Shown here: positions 32,322 to 39,590 of the stretch, piece by piece
Layout of the letters: each line of letters begins with the position of its first letter
Position numbering within the stretch: the first letter of the stretch is position 1
Origin: Actinomycetes bacterium
GTDB lineage: Bacteria; Actinomycetota; Acidimicrobiia; Acidimicrobiales; Palsa-688
Assembly (NCBI GenBank): GCA_021788115.1
Contig: JAJYLA010000018.1
Span: forward strand, 1 to 41,549
Length of the DNA stretch: 41,549 nt
Reading direction: 5' to 3'
Translations under genes and position numbers: made by a program
Notes under the pieces: generated by a model
What the model saw: the letters and a program-made list of their open reading frames with translations, nothing else
What the model was told of the DNA's origin: nothing
The model's database searches: none

Positions 32322-34097
32322 TCATCCGCAGGAGTAGTCGGCGTCGTAGCGGGCCGGCCCCTCGTAGGCGCCGGCGAAGCGGCCGTGGTACCCCCACTGG
32401 ACCAGCCGGAGCGATCCGCGCGCGAAGGCGTGCCGGTCGCCGGCGGCGCAGTACCCGGTCGCCGTGGCGCCGGCACCCGAGAGCCTGCCCGCCCCGGGTA
32501 CCCACTCGGGCATGCCGGGAAAGGCGAGGGGCCCGGCGATCGCCTGCCACTGGTATGCGGTGGAGTAGATGCCGACCTCGACGCCGGTGGAGCGCAGGCC
32601 GGCGACCGCGCCGCGGATGACGAGGTCGTTGCTGCCGACGCCGCGCCACCCCCCGGAGGACTCGATGTCGAGCCACCACATCCGCGGCCGGATGTTCAGT
32701 CTCCACGAGTAGGCCACCCAGTGACGCGACCACGCCCAGCCGAAATTGAAGCTTTCGCACGCCACATCCGGCCGGGGGCAGCGTCCCGCCGGGCCGTTTC
32801 TCGACGCTTGCGGCGCCGGCTCGGGGAGGCCGTCCATGAAGACGTAGGCGGACAGGGCCCCGCCCGCCCACCTCGCCTCCCGGCCGTAGCAGGGGTTGGC
32901 CGGTCGGTCGAGGGAGCCGCCGGTCACCTGCACCACGGCCACCGCTCGGGGCCGGCGGGGGACATCCCCGCACTGCCAGCGGGAGACGTCCAAGCCGGTG
33001 GCGCCGCGCGGGTAGGAGGCAGGATAGGCGGAGGAGGCCAAGCGGGCGGCCGGCGGCGCAGGAGCGTGCGCCGGGAGGCTTCCCGCCGGCGCCGCCGTGG
33101 CGCGCCCCGCGGCGTCCACATGGTGCCCCGCCGCACCCAGATAGGGGGCGTCGCCGTAGGTGAAGACCCCTCCGTCCTGGCCGAAGAGCCAGTAGCCGCG
33201 ACCGCTCGGGGTCGCCGCGATCCCGACGACCGGCGCGTGCAGCGGGAGGTGCACCGCCGACCCGTAGTAGCGGGCGTCGCCATAGGCGAACACGCCGCCG
33301 TCCCGGCCCACCAGCCAGTAGCCGCGACCGCTCGGGGTCGCCGCCATCCCCACGACCGGGTCATGAAGCGGGAGGTGCGCCGCCGACCCGTAGTAGCGGG
33401 CGTCGCCATAGGCGAACACGCCGCCGTCCCGGCCCACCAGCCAGTAGCCGCGACCGCTCGGGGTCGCCGCCATCCCCACGACCGGGTCACGAAGCAGTAG
33501 CCGCGCCGCAGAACCGAAGTAGCGGGCGTCGCCATAGGCGAACACGCCGCCGTCCCGGCCCACCAGCCAGTAGCCGCGACCACTCGGGGTCGCCGCCATC
33601 CCCACGACCGGGTCACGAAGCAGTAGCCGCGCCGCAGAACCGAAGAAGCCCGCGCGCCCGAACGTGTAGACACCCCCATCCCGCCCCACGAGCCAGTACC
33701 CGCCGGGCCCGGACGGCGCGCCGCCCACGACCGGGGACCGCAGCGGGTGGCCGAGGGCCGATCCCGACCCTCGGGCGCCGAAGGGGTACACCCCTCCGGA
33801 CGAGCCGATCAGCAGGTAGTGCGCGGTGCCGGCGGACGTCCCCGCCACGACGGCACGGTCGTACAGGTGCCGGCGGACCGGCAGGGACTTTCGGGGTGCC
33901 AGGCGGGCGAGCGCCCGGGGGACCCGGTGACCCGAAGCCGTCGCGGCCGCCCGGTCCCGCAGGGGGACCGGTTTCGCCGGCCGGGCCGATGCGGGAAACC
34001 CGCCCATCGTCATCACCGCTGCTCCCGCCGTGAGGGCGACCGCCGCCAGGACACCTTCCGCACCCCCGGTCATGAGGGCGCGCCGCCTTGTCCGCAT
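32322..34097 (-). CDS. Secreted six-repeat protein with GH25-like C-terminal domain (paralog B)
   Basis: Secreted protein of 591 residues with the architecture of paralog A. Order: a basic N-terminus and signal segment (VLAAVALTAGAAVMTMGG, cleavage near 38); about 50 Arg/Pro-rich residues; six 42-residue repeats (GYWLVGRDGGVFAYGDARYYGS type) at about 92-340; an Ala/Pro linker; then the GH25-like domain with GLDVSRWQCG, WWLDIES as the D-x-E site, CESFNFGWAWSRHWVAYSW, and VGIYSTAYQW. The ATG at 34097 has AAGGA 4 nt upstream and TAACCT as a -10 at 34142-34147. The middle repeats are almost identical at DNA level, unlike those of paralog A. Wall hydrolysis is inferred from the conserved acidic pair. 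Confidence 0.82.
   Translation of the reverse strand: MRTRRRALMTGGAEGVLAAVALTAGAAVMTMGGFPASARPAKPVPLRDRAAATASGHRVPRALARLAPRKSLPVRRHLYDRAVVAGTSAGTAHYLLIGSSGGVYPFGARGSGSALGHPLRSPVVGGAPSGPGGYWLVGRDGGVYTFGRAGFFGSAARLLLRDPVVGMAATPSGRGYWLVGRDGGVFAYGDARYFGSAARLLLRDPVVGMAATPSGRGYWLVGRDGGVFAYGDARYYGSAAHLPLHDPVVGMAATPSGRGYWLVGRDGGVFAYGDARYYGSAVHLPLHAPVVGIAATPSGRGYWLFGQDGGVFTYGDAPYLGAAGHHVDAAGRATAAPAGSLPAHAPAPPAARLASSAYPASYPRGATGLDVSRWQCGDVPRRPRAVAVVQVTGGSLDRPANPCYGREARWAGGALSAYVFMDGLPEPAPQASRNGPAGRCPRPDVACESFNFGWAWSRHWVAYSWRLNIRPRMWWLDIESSGGWRGVGSNDLVIRGAVAGLRSTGVEVGIYSTAYQWQAIAGPLAFPGMPEWVPGAGRLSGAGATATGYCAAGDRHAFARGSLRLVQWGYHGRFAGAYEGPARYDADYSCG
33187..33690. repeat. 126-bp tandem repeats within GH25-like paralog B
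   Basis: Matching segments begin at 33187, 33313, 33439 and 33565, an exact 126-bp period (42 codons). In the units phased at 33437 and 33563 the first 90 or so bases differ at only one position; the earlier ones differ mainly in a 40-bp middle block. Recent unequal exchange or conversion is likely. Confidence 0.92.
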
Positions 34098-34141
34098 GAT
34101 TCCTTTCCAGCCCCAAGGCCCGCCCTCAGGTACGGGGCGGC

Positions 34142-34147
34142 AGGTTA
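34142..34147 (-). promoter_or_regulatory. -10 element (TAACCT) of GH25-like paralog B
   Basis: TAACCT on the minus strand, about 44 nt before the ATG, leaves a leader of about 38 nt with AAGGA near the start codon. It is probably the head of the transcript through the GT2 and LPG-synthase-type genes. Confidence 0.4.
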
Positions 34148-34169
34148 GAGGTGGAACCTCAGAGAACGA

Positions 34170-34604
34170 TCAACGCCAGCCCAACATGGCGGGGCCGACG
34201 GGTTCCCGGGGGAGGGGGGTGTCGCCGGTCGCCGCACGACCCCCCACCCACGCCACAGCCTCGTCCTCGGTGGGGAAGACCGGTGCGAGACGGTCCACCC
34301 CGGTGGCCCGCAGCAGCTTGGCGAGGGACCTCTGGGGGTGGAAGAGGGCCACGTCCCCGTGGCCCTCGCGGACCCGGCGGATCCCGCCGATGAGGGCCCC
34401 GAGGCCGGCAGAGTCGATGAACGCCACGTCCTCGAGGTCGACGATCACGCGCTGGCCGCTGGGAACCCCGCGGAATGCCTCGCGCACCGCGGCCGCCTGC
34501 CAAGCGTCGAGGTCCCCCCGAAACCGCAGCACCCGCGAGCCCATCGTCAAGGGGCTCGTGGAGATGCTGTACCAGCCCGCCGTCCCGAACTGCGCAGAAT
34601 TCAT
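34170..34604 (-). CDS. STAS-domain anti-sigma-factor antagonist
   Basis: Small regulatory protein of 144 residues. STAS antagonists bind an anti-sigma kinase when unphosphorylated and free a sigma factor (family knowledge). Seen: RVLRFRGDLDAWQAAAVREA, VIVDLEDVAFIDSAGLGALI with the phosphorylatable Ser65 in the D-S-A-G-L-G motif, and a C-terminal ATGVDRLAPVFPTEDEAVAW typical of the fold. The C-terminus adds about 25 residues. The ATG at 34604 is preceded by GACGATGGGGGC. No kinase or sigma factor gene is adjacent. A possible MtrA-type site lies 45-60 bp upstream, so control by the neighbouring two-component pair is possible. An 82-bp gap separates it from the GerMN gene. Confidence 0.88.
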   Translation of the reverse strand: MNSAQFGTAGWYSISTSPLTMGSRVLRFRGDLDAWQAAAVREAFRGVPSGQRVIVDLEDVAFIDSAGLGALIGGIRRVREGHGDVALFHPQRSLAKLLRATGVDRLAPVFPTEDEAVAWVGGRAATGDTPLPREPVGPAMLGWR

Positions 34605-34648
34605 GCCCCCATCGTCGGCCGGGCGTTCCGCGATCCGGCGACCGCAAG

Positions 34649-34664
34649 GTGCCGGTTTGGTGAC
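34649..34664 (-). promoter_or_regulatory. Candidate MtrA-type direct repeat upstream of the STAS gene
   Basis: Minus strand reads GTCAC-CAAACC-GGCAC: two similar pentamers with a 6-nt spacer, the 11-bp period expected for OmpR-family regulators such as MtrA. A near copy lies before the mtrA-like gene. Confidence 0.4.
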
Positions 34665-34686
34665 AGTTTCCGGAGCACCAAGCGGT

Positions 34687-35265
34687 TCAACCGAGCAGCG
34701 ACGCGTAGTCGGCACGCGTGACGGGACCGGTCGCCAGGCTGCCGTCCGGCAAGGGTGCGTTGACGTCCTGGCCGGTGACGGTGACCTGCACGCTGCCTAC
34801 CCCGGGCACCGAGGTGGCGGTCGCGACGATCTGCCCGAAGGCGAGCAGCTGCTCCTGGCCCGAGACCGAGGCGAGGGTGCTCGTGAAGTCGAGGCGGGCG
34901 AGGGCACCGCTCCGGGTGGCGCTGAGAAGCCTGGTGCCCGCGGGCAGGGCGGACTCGATCCCCGCCGCGATCTCCGACCGCGTCGGCCCGGCGAGGAGCA
35001 GGTCGACCGCCCCCGGCAGACCGGCGCCGGTGAGGGTCACCGGCACGAGCCGGGCGTTGGCCCGCACGAAGTACACGGTGACGGTCGACACGGCGGACCC
35101 GCCGGGTCCGGTCACGGTGGTCGGCAGGGTCGACGTCGTCGGGGCGGACGAAGTGGGGTTGCCGATCGCGACGGGCGACTTCTGCGTCGGCACGCCGCAC
35201 GCCCCGGCGGCGAGGAGGAGCGCGCCGAGGCCTGCCCAGAGCACCGGGCGGCGCGGCTCGCTCAC
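34687..35265 (-). CDS. GerMN-domain lipoprotein (short LpqB-like)
   Basis: Predicted lipoprotein of 192 residues. In mycobacteria LpqB follows MtrA-MtrB, carries a GerMN domain and modulates MtrB (established for that system). Seen: signal VLWAGLGALLLAAGACG with a lipobox-like Cys near 23, a Thr/Ser linker, and a GerMN domain at about 60-170 (VTVYFVRANARLVPVTL, DLLLAGPTRSEIAAGIESAL, ARLDFTSTLASVSG). The beta-propeller half that makes LpqB about 580 residues long is missing. The GTG at 35265 overlaps the kinase stop (GTGA), so the two are translated together. It is likely an extracytoplasmic partner of the kinase. Confidence 0.82.
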   Translation of the reverse strand: MSEPRRPVLWAGLGALLLAAGACGVPTQKSPVAIGNPTSSAPTTSTLPTTVTGPGGSAVSTVTVYFVRANARLVPVTLTGAGLPGAVDLLLAGPTRSEIAAGIESALPAGTRLLSATRSGALARLDFTSTLASVSGQEQLLAFGQIVATATSVPGVGSVQVTVTGQDVNAPLPDGSLATGPVTRADYASLLG

Positions 35266-36650
35266 GGCCGGCGGGTGGGGAGGCGGATGACGAAGCGGCA
35301 GCCGTGCGGGCGGGCCTCCTCCACCCCGACGCTGCCCCCCTGGAGCCCGACGTGCTCGGCGACGAGCGCCAGGCCGAGCCCGACGCCGACGCCGGAGGAG
35401 CGGCGCCCGGCCGCCGCTCCCCGTGCGAACCTCTCGAACACGGTCGTGCGGTCGGCCGGGGCGATCCCTGGGCCCCGGTCCTCCACAACCAGGACGGTAC
35501 CGTGCTCGCCGACCTCGACCCTTGCGGCGGTCACCCCGCCGGCGTGGACGACGGCGTTGCGGATGAGGTTGCGCAGGGCCTGCTCGAGGCGCCGCCGGTC
35601 CGCCAGGATGGTCGTGGTGTCGCCATCGGTCACCACCGGCACCTCCTGGTCGGCCTCGGCGAGAAGCCCTTTGAAGAGGGCCGCGACATCGACGGCCTCC
35701 AGCTCGAGGCGGGCGACGCCGGCGTCGTAGCGGGAGATCTCGAGCAGGTCCTCCACCAGCTGCTCGAAGCGGTTGACCTCGTCGGACAGCAGCTCGAGCG
35801 CCCGGCGGCCCCGGCCGTCGAGCGAGTCACCCCGCCGTGCCATGACCTCGACCGCCGAGCGGAGGGTGGTGAGAGGCGAGCGGAGCTCGTGGCTCACGTC
35901 CGACGCGAAGCGGGCGTCCCGCTCGATGCGCGCCTGGAGGCTGTCGACCATGGTGTTGAACCCCGTCGCGAGCTCCACGAGCTCCTCGTCCCCGCTCGGG
36001 TCCAGGCGGGCGGCCAGCTCGCCGGAGGAGATAGCGGCGGCGGCCTGGCCGATGTCGCGCAGCGGCCGCAGCACCCGCCGGGTTGCCCACGCCCCGATCG
36101 CCAGGCTCAGCAGGAAGGCAACCAGGCTCCCCGCTGCCAGGGTGTCGCGCAGGATCCGCAGCGTCCTCACCAGGTCGTTCAGGTTGGTGATCTGGAAGTA
36201 GGCGTCCACGCCCGACACAGGGAAGCCGATGGTGAGGACCGGCTGGCTGCCCTGGGGGTAGATCTGCCGCGCGGCGCGGCGCTGGTCCACGACCTCCGCC
36301 CGCAGGGCAGACGGCAGGGCGTCAGGGCCGCCGACCGCGGACGTGCCGTACCAGCGCCCGCCGTAGAGGACGACGGACTCTGCCCCCGAGGACCTCTGCA
36401 AGGAGCTGACCAAGCGGCGCAGGTCGACCGGCGGGGAGCGCAACACCGCGTCGACCAGCGCGGCGTTGGCCTCCGCCTCGTGGACGGCGGAGCTCTGCCG
36501 CTGGTCGAGGAGGTAGGTGCGCGACAGGACGTAGCTCAGCGCCGAGAGGCTGGCGGAGACGACGAGCCCCCCCACGGCGAACGCGGCCATGACCCGGAAC
36601 CGCAGGCGGCGCCGGCGACTGCCGGCGCCGCTGTCGCCCGGCACGGTCAT
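35262..36650 (-). CDS. mtrB: Membrane sensor histidine kinase, MtrB-like
   Basis: Sensor kinase of 462 residues. Membrane helix at about 21-43, an extracellular domain at about 45-168, second helix near 171-187, HAMP near 188-245, HisKA with the phospho-accepting His254 in FASDVSHELRSPLTTLRSAV, and a HATPase with NLIRNAVVHAG (N box), VEDRGPGIAP (G1) and GVGLGLALVAEHV (G2). The DVSHELRSPLTT segment and the gene order kinase-GerMN lipoprotein match MtrB. The ATG at 36650 immediately follows the regulator stop. The expected role is sensing envelope state or division and phosphorylating the adjacent regulator; the signal is unknown here. Confidence 0.9.
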   Translation of the reverse strand: MTVPGDSGAGSRRRRLRFRVMAAFAVGGLVVSASLSALSYVLSRTYLLDQRQSSAVHEAEANAALVDAVLRSPPVDLRRLVSSLQRSSGAESVVLYGGRWYGTSAVGGPDALPSALRAEVVDQRRAARQIYPQGSQPVLTIGFPVSGVDAYFQITNLNDLVRTLRILRDTLAAGSLVAFLLSLAIGAWATRRVLRPLRDIGQAAAAISSGELAARLDPSGDEELVELATGFNTMVDSLQARIERDARFASDVSHELRSPLTTLRSAVEVMARRGDSLDGRGRRALELLSDEVNRFEQLVEDLLEISRYDAGVARLELEAVDVAALFKGLLAEADQEVPVVTDGDTTTILADRRRLEQALRNLIRNAVVHAGGVTAARVEVGEHGTVLVVEDRGPGIAPADRTTVFERFARGAAAGRRSSGVGVGLGLALVAEHVGLQGGSVGVEEARPHGCRFVIRLPTRRP

Positions 36651-37331
36651 TCACGCGCTGACCTTGTACCCCAGCCCGCGCACGGTGAGGACGAGCTTCG
36701 GGTTGGCCGGGTCATCCTCGAGCTTGGCCCGCAGGCGGTGCACGTGCGTGTCGACCAGCTTTCCGTCGCCCGCGTAGGAGTAGCCCCACACGGTGTCGAG
36801 CAGCAATTCCCGGCTGAAGACCTGCCCGGGGTGACCGGCCAGCTCGCAGAGCAGCCGGAATTCGGTCTTGGTCAGCGCGACGGCCTCGCCGCGTTTGCGG
36901 ACCTCTCCCTCCGCCGGGCTGACCTCGACGTCGCCCACCCGGATCAGCGGAGCGGAGTGCGGCCCGGTGCGCGCGCGGCGCAGCAACGCGCGGATGCGGG
37001 CGGTCAGCTCCTTGGCGTGGAACGGCTTGGTGACGTAGTCGTCGGCGCCGGCTTCGAGGCCCGCAACGACGTCGTGGGTGTCGGTCTTGGCGGTGACCAC
37101 CACGATCGGGACGTCGCTGCGGCGGCGCAGGAGCCGGCAGCACTCGAATCCGTCCATGCCCGGCAGCATCAGGTCGACGATGACGCACGCCGCTGGGCGC
37201 AGATCGAAGCGGGCTATACCGTCCTCCGCCGAGGCGGCGTCGTCGACCTCGTAGCCCTCGTCCTCGAGGAGCAGCCGGGTCGTCTCGCGAATGCGGTCAT
37301 CGTCCTCGATGACAAGGATGCGACTCCCCAT
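36651..37331 (-). CDS. mtrA: OmpR-family response regulator, MtrA-like
   Basis: DNA-binding response regulator of 226 residues. Receiver: acidic pocket EDDD at 9-12, phosphorylated Asp53 in VIVDLMLPGMDGFE, Thr80 and Lys102 in DDYVTKPF. Winged-helix output domain at about 130-226: LTKTEFRLLCELAGHPGQVF, LLLDTVWGY, VDTHVHRLRAKLEDDP and LTVRGLGYK, very close in wording to MtrA. The ATG at 37331 is followed at once by VIEDDD. In actinobacteria MtrA controls cell-wall hydrolases, division and dnaA-region genes (established). A GTCAC-N6-GGCAT site about 92 bp upstream suggests autoregulation. The 111-bp gap to rdgB holds this promoter. Confidence 0.92.
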   Translation of the reverse strand: MGSRILVIEDDDRIRETTRLLLEDEGYEVDDAASAEDGIARFDLRPAACVIVDLMLPGMDGFECCRLLRRRSDVPIVVVTAKTDTHDVVAGLEAGADDYVTKPFHAKELTARIRALLRRARTGPHSAPLIRVGDVEVSPAEGEVRKRGEAVALTKTEFRLLCELAGHPGQVFSRELLLDTVWGYSYAGDGKLVDTHVHRLRAKLEDDPANPKLVLTVRGLGYKVSA

Positions 37332-37422
37332 CCGCCCATCGTCCCACGCAGAGACCAACGGATGTGTCACGGCCATCGCTGACCAGGGTGCTCCCGGCGG
37401 GACGCGACCGCGTGACGACCGG

Positions 37423-37438
37423 ATGCCGATTCGGTGAC
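37423..37438 (-). promoter_or_regulatory. Candidate MtrA-type direct repeat upstream of the mtrA-like gene
   Basis: Minus strand reads GTCAC-CGAATC-GGCAT, the same layout as the site before the STAS gene (9 of the 10 repeat positions identical). Further single GTCAC half-sites lie between it and the start codon. Both genes also share GACGATGGG immediately before the ATG. Confidence 0.4.
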
Positions 37439-37443
37439 GAACG

Positions 37444-38064
37444 TCAAGGGCGACGGCCGCGTCCGGGCCGCTCTCCCCGCCCCGCGTCGCCGAGCGCGGC
37501 GGCGAACGCCCGCAGTGCCCGCCCCCGGTGCGACACCGCGTTCTTCTCGTCGGGGTCCATCTCGGCGAAGGTCCGCCCGCCGCACCCGTCGGGCACGAAG
37601 ACCGGGTCGTAGCCGAACCCGCCCGCCCCGCGCGGCTCGAGCACGATGCTGCCCTCGACGACACCCTCGGCGACCACCTCCCGACCGCCGGGCCACGCGG
37701 CGAGCACGACGGTCCGGAACCGGGCCCGCCTGCCGGCCTCCCCGGCGCCGGCGAGGGCCCGGAGAAGTGCCGCGACGTTCGCGGCGTACGAGGCGCCCTC
37801 CCCGGCGTAGCGGGAGGATCGGACCCCCGGCGCACCGCCCAGCCCGTCCACCTCGAGCCCCGTGTCGTCCGCCACCGCCGGCAGCCCGGTGGCCGCGACG
37901 ACCGCCTGAGCCTTGAGCCGGGCGTTGTCCAGCAGGGTCTCCCCCGTCTCTGCGACCTCCCCGAGGGCGGCGGGTCGCGGCAGCAGGGACACGCCGGGGC
38001 CGAGCACGCCGGCGAACTCGCGCGCCTTGTCGGGGTTGGCCGTCGCCAGGACGAACTCGCTCAT
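37444..38064 (-). CDS. rdgB: XTP/dITP pyrophosphatase (RdgB/HAM1)
   Basis: Removes non-canonical purine nucleotides such as dITP and XTP by hydrolysis to the monophosphate and pyrophosphate. 206 residues, usual length. Seen: [17 protein letters not shown] (substrate-binding N-terminus), [24 protein letters not shown] (active-site aspartates), [12 protein letters not shown] and [12 protein letters not shown], all family signatures. The ATG at 38064 overlaps the RNase PH stop by 4 bp (ATGA). The C-terminus is Arg/Gly-rich. The rph-rdgB pairing is conserved across actinobacteria. Confidence 0.96.
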   Translation of the reverse strand: MSEFVLATANPDKAREFAGVLGPGVSLLPRPAALGEVAETGETLLDNARLKAQAVVAATGLPAVADDTGLEVDGLGGAPGVRSSRYAGEGASYAANVAALLRALAGAGEAGRRARFRTVVLAAWPGGREVVAEGVVEGSIVLEPRGAGGFGYDPVFVPDGCGGRTFAEMDPDEKNAVSHRGRALRAFAAALGDAGRGERPGRGRRP

Positions 38065-38804
38065 ACCGCTCGGGGCGGCGGCGGCTCGGCCAGGACGGCG
38101 GCCTGGTGGTCGAGCAGGGTTGCGATGCCGTGCTCTGCCAGGGAGAGGAGCTCCTCGAGCTCGCCGCGGCTGAACGGAGCGCCCTCGGCGGTGCCCTGGA
38201 CCTCGACGAACCGCCCCGAGGAGGTCATGACCACGTTCATGTCCACGTCGGCGGCGCTGTCCTCGCTGTAGGCCAGGTCGAGCATCGGCAGGGCCTCGAC
38301 GATGCCGACGGAGACCGCCGCGCACGCCTCGCGCAGGGGGTGGACCTTCATCCGGCCGGTGCGGACCAGGCGCGTGCAGGCGTCGTGCAGCGCCACGTAC
38401 GCGCCGCAGATGCTCGCGGTACGCGTCCCCCCGTCGGCCTGGAGCACGTCGCAATCGAGGGTGATCTGCACCTCGCCCATCGCCCGCAGGTCGGTCACCG
38501 ACCGCAACGACCGTCCGATCAGCCGCTGGATCTCCTGCGTCCGGCCGGACTGGCGCCCCCGGGCCGCCTCGCGGTCGATGCGCTCCGGCGACGAGCCGGG
38601 CAGCATCGAGTATTCCCCCGTCACCCACCCGCGGCCGGTGCCGCGCATCCATCGGGGCACCTCGTCGGCGACCGACGCCGTGCACAGCACCACGGTGCGG
38701 CCCATGCGGATCAGGACCGAGCCGGCGGCGAACACGGTGTAGTCGCGGAGAAGCTCGACGGGCCGCAGGTCGTCGGGCTCACGCCCGTCGGCCCGCAGGC
38801 TCAT
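38061..38804 (-). CDS. rph: Ribonuclease PH
   Basis: Phosphorolytic 3'-5' exoribonuclease that trims tRNA 3' ends. 247 residues. Seen: [20 protein letters not shown]-terminus, [55 protein letters not shown] and [18 protein letters not shown], which include the phosphate- and metal-binding residues. It is coupled by 4-bp overlaps to the metallo-beta-lactamase gene before it and rdgB after it. Confidence 0.97.
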   Translation of the reverse strand: MSLRADGREPDDLRPVELLRDYTVFAAGSVLIRMGRTVVLCTASVADEVPRWMRGTGRGWVTGEYSMLPGSSPERIDREAARGRQSGRTQEIQRLIGRSLRSVTDLRAMGEVQITLDCDVLQADGGTRTASICGAYVALHDACTRLVRTGRMKVHPLREACAAVSVGIVEALPMLDLAYSEDSAADVDMNVVMTSSGRFVEVQGTAEGAPFSRGELEELLSLAEHGIATLLDHQAAVLAEPPPPRAV

Positions 38805-39535
38805 ACCGTGTACCGGTCGCCGATGGCAGCGACGGTCACGTCGTCGCCGAAGGCGGCGGCCGCCTCCGCGCGGACGGAGCCGCGGTCGACCCTCGGCGCG
38901 ACGTGCGTCACGACGAGCCGCTCGACGCCGGCTGCGGCGGCGGTGACGCCGGCCTGCCTGGCGCTCAGGTGCTGCACGGTGCCCTCCTTGTCGGACAGGA
39001 ACGAGGCCTCGCACAGCGCGAGGTGCAGGCCCGGCCCGAGCGACTCCAGGCCCCAGCCGGGCCCGGTGTCGGCAGAGTAGCCGACGCTCCTGCCGGCCCC
39101 GTCGATGCGCGCGGCCAGGGTGGTCACCGAGTGGTCTGTCCGGGAAAAAGACAACCGCAGCGCGCCGAACGACACCTCGTCCCCGTCGCCCACCGTGTGC
39201 CAGTCGAGGACGTCCACCGCGGACCCGATCCGCAACAGGGAGGCCAGCCCTGCGGGCGCGAACACCGGTGTGCCGCTGCGGCCGAGCATCCAGCGGCAGG
39301 CGATGGCGAAGAGCTCGAGGTCGCTCCAGTGGTCGGGGTGCTCGTGGGAGAGGACCACGGCGTCGACCTCCTCGATCGCCAGGTGGCGCTGCAGGTTCGC
39401 CAGGGTTCCGGAGCCGGCGTCGAGCCACACCCGGGTGCCCCCGCATTCCACGAGGTATCCGCTGCACGCCCCGCCGGGACCCGGGTACGAACCGTCAGAG
39501 CCGAGAACCGTGACCGTCAGCGGCCGCACCTCCAT
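38801..39535 (-). CDS. Metallo-beta-lactamase-fold hydrolase, Rv1339-like phosphodiesterase
   Basis: MBL-fold enzyme of 244 residues. Seen: metal motif [13 protein letters not shown] (HxHxDH), an N-terminal [29 protein letters not shown] with the bridging Asp, and C-terminal VTHVAPR. The same order (CysM region, this gene, rph, rdgB) occurs around mycobacterial Rv1339, reported as an atypical class II cAMP phosphodiesterase (established). cAMP as substrate here is inferred from synteny and motif style; an RNase Z-like activity is the alternative. The ATG at 39535 has TAGGCT 8 nt upstream, so this three-gene block likely has its own leaderless promoter. Confidence 0.88.
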   Translation of the reverse strand: MEVRPLTVTVLGSDGSYPGPGGACSGYLVECGGTRVWLDAGSGTLANLQRHLAIEEVDAVVLSHEHPDHWSDLELFAIACRWMLGRSGTPVFAPAGLASLLRIGSAVDVLDWHTVGDGDEVSFGALRLSFSRTDHSVTTLAARIDGAGRSVGYSADTGPGWGLESLGPGLHLALCEASFLSDKEGTVQHLSARQAGVTAAAAGVERLVVTHVAPRVDRGSVRAEAAAAFGDDVTVAAIGDRYTV

Positions 39536-39543
39536 CCCCGCCG

Positions 39544-39549
39544 AGCCTA
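39544..39549 (-). promoter_or_regulatory. -10 element (TAGGCT) of the MBL-rph-rdgB block, leaderless type
   Basis: TAGGCT on the minus strand ends 8 nt before the ATG at 39535, in the 55-bp gap after the PQQ-propeller gene. No Shine-Dalgarno sequence of normal spacing is seen. Confidence 0.6.
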
Positions 39550-39590
39550 ACGCGCCCGGTCCCGCCGCCCCCGGGCCGGAGGTCACACGC

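Noticed and set aside
33187-33690. Regular 126-bp repeats as a CRISPR array or satellite
   Set aside because: The units are in-frame coding repeats of the secreted protein; there are no short repeats with unique spacers and no cas genes.
35304-37382. A 692-codon plus-strand frame opposite mtrA/mtrB-like genes
   Set aside because: No domain is seen, while the minus strand encodes full kinase and receiver motifs.
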